From: an uncultured bacterium
GTDB taxonomy: Bacteria > Verrucomicrobiota > Kiritimatiellia > RFP12 > UBA1067
Reading direction: 5' to 3'
Assembly (NCBI GenBank): GCA_902779075.1
Contig: CACZAK010000107.1
Coordinates: forward strand, 1-15,535
DNA length: 15,535 nucleotides
Part shown: in pieces, positions 14,537-15,535 of the stretch
Layout: each line of letters begins with the position of its first letter
Position numbering within the stretch: the first letter of the stretch is position 1
Notes under the pieces: generated by a model
The model's database searches: none
What the model was told of the DNA's origin: nothing
The model's input: the letters and a program-made list of their open reading frames with translations, nothing else
Program-made: the position numbers and the translations under genes

Positions 14537-15535
14537 ATGAAAATCAGAAATACTTTTGTCGTTTCCGCCATGGCGATCGCCGCCTCGTGTGCCTCCCTCG
14601 CGGACGGCGCGAGAATATCAATCTCGCCCGACGCAAAGGGCGTGGATATGCCGAAGACGATGTACGGCATCTTCTTCGAGGACATCAACTATGCCGCCGA
14701 CGGAGGCATATACCCGGAGCTGCTGGCGAACCGCGGCTTCGACTGGAAGACGAAGGACCTCGAGGGATGGGAGACTGACTACCGCGGCGGCGCGATGGCG
14801 CGCATCACGGTGCAGGAGAACGCTCCGCTTCACCCCAACACCGCGCGCCACCTGCGCATGGAGTGCTTCGGACCCGGCACGGGATGCGGCGTCAGGAACA
14901 AGGGCTTCCACGGCGTCAGCGTGGAGGCCGGGAAGAAGTACGACCTCACGTTCTACGCACGCGGACTCGAAGGGTATGCCGGCGGACTCCGCTTTGTGCT
15001 TGAGGACGGACAGGAGATCGTCTGCGAGGCGAAGCTCGCGAACGGCAAGATGTCCGTCGCGCCGAAGTCCGGTGCGCTCGACCCCGCGGCGCCGGAGTGG
15101 CGCAGGCACGCCTTCGTGTTCGCGCCGCAGAAGACGGTCATGAACGGAACGTTCTCCGTCCTTATGGATGCGCCCGGCACCGTCGAGCTCGAGCAGGTGT
15201 CGCTCTTTCCGCAGGAGACGTTCAACGGACGCAGGAACGGACTGCGCAAGGACCTCGTCCAGCTTCTCAAGGACCTGAAGCCGGGCGTGCTGCGCTTCCC
15301 GGGCGGATGCGTCGCGGAAGGCGACTCGTTCGAGCGCTGGTTCGACTGGAAGCGCACGGTCGGTGCGCTTGAGCGCCGCGAGACGATCTGGAACATCTGG
15401 GGCTACTGGCAGTCGTTCGGACTCGGCTACTACGAATACTTCTGCCTCGCCGAGGACATCGGCGCGGAGCCGCTCCCCATCTGCCTCGCGGGCATCACGT
15501 GCCAGTTCCGCGGACCCAAGCTCGCGCCGCTCGAT
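14537..15535 (+). CDS. Second GH51 alpha-L-arabinofuranosidase (partial, N-terminal 333 residues)
   Basis: The frame is open from the ATG at 14537 to the window edge. The signal peptide is MKIRNTFVVSAMAIAASCASLADG. It is followed by ISPDAKGVDMPKTMYGIFF and EDINYAADGGIYPELLANRG, the GH51 signature, then a carbohydrate-binding-like beta-sandwich and the start of the barrel (GVLRFPGGCVAEGDSFERWFDW, WGYWQSFGLGYYEYFCLAEDIG). It aligns to the GH51 at 4696 along the whole visible length with most positions identical and no gaps of note, so the two are paralogues from a duplication. The catalytic glutamates lie beyond the window and cannot be checked. Unlike the first copy, it has its own strong promoter without the shared operator, which suggests basal or separately controlled expression. 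Confidence 0.93.
   Translation, partial: MKIRNTFVVSAMAIAASCASLADGARISISPDAKGVDMPKTMYGIFFEDINYAADGGIYPELLANRGFDWKTKDLEGWETDYRGGAMARITVQENAPLHPNTARHLRMECFGPGTGCGVRNKGFHGVSVEAGKKYDLTFYARGLEGYAGGLRFVLEDGQEIVCEAKLANGKMSVAPKSGALDPAAPEWRRHAFVFAPQKTVMNGTFSVLMDAPGTVELEQVSLFPQETFNGRRNGLRKDLVQLLKDLKPGVLRFPGGCVAEGDSFERWFDWKRTVGALERRETIWNIWGYWQSFGLGYYEYFCLAEDIGAEPLPICLAGITCQFRGPKLAPLD

Overview
The window looks like a glycan-degradation locus from a Gram-negative member of the PVC group, most likely a gut or rumen Verrucomicrobiota of the Kiritimatiellae type. This placement is an inference. It rests on a large secreted beta-helix protein carrying an autotransporter-associated repeat, on a dense set of secreted glycoside hydrolases with no SusC/SusD pair, and on an OB-fold sensor protein of a kind common in verrucomicrobial histidine kinases. 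All five hydrolase genes, and the large surface protein, begin with a signal peptide, so degradation should take place in the periplasm or outside the cell.

Layout. Positions 1-1124 (minus strand) hold the N-terminal 374 residues of an extracytoplasmic protein with repeated OB-like domains, probably the sensory half of a histidine kinase; it runs off the left edge. A 119-bp divergent intergenic region follows. The plus-strand unit 1244-9942 encodes a 1142-residue beta-helix/LamG-like surface protein, a GH51 alpha-L-arabinofuranosidase and a GH5-GH43 fusion, with gaps of only 23 and 30 bp. A GH31 alpha-xylosidase-like gene (10060-12318) has its own promoter. Next is a 293-bp gap with a probable LuxR-type regulator remnant, an inverted pair of hairpin repeats, an 11-G tract and a promoter. 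A GH97 gene (12612-14369) follows, then a 167-bp gap with a short signal-peptide-like ORF, and finally the first 333 codons of a second GH51 (14537 to beyond 15535).

How the genes fit together. GH5 and GH43 activities (backbone cleavage and xylosidase/arabinosidase), GH51 (arabinose removal), GH31 (alpha-xylose removal) and GH97 (alpha-galactoside or alpha-glucoside cleavage) together suggest breakdown of a branched hemicellulose such as arabinoxylan or xyloglucan.

The most notable signal is regulatory. The same 19-bp sequence, TCACACCTTTGTGTGATAT, lies upstream of the surface-protein operon (1171-1189) and of the GH31 gene (9945-9963), in both cases exactly 21 nt before a -10 hexamer with no recognisable -35 box. 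This points to one activator controlling both units. The GH97 and second GH51 genes lack the site. The putative sensor gene and the second GH51 have sigma-70-like promoters placed so that transcription should start on the A of the ATG, giving leaderless mRNAs.
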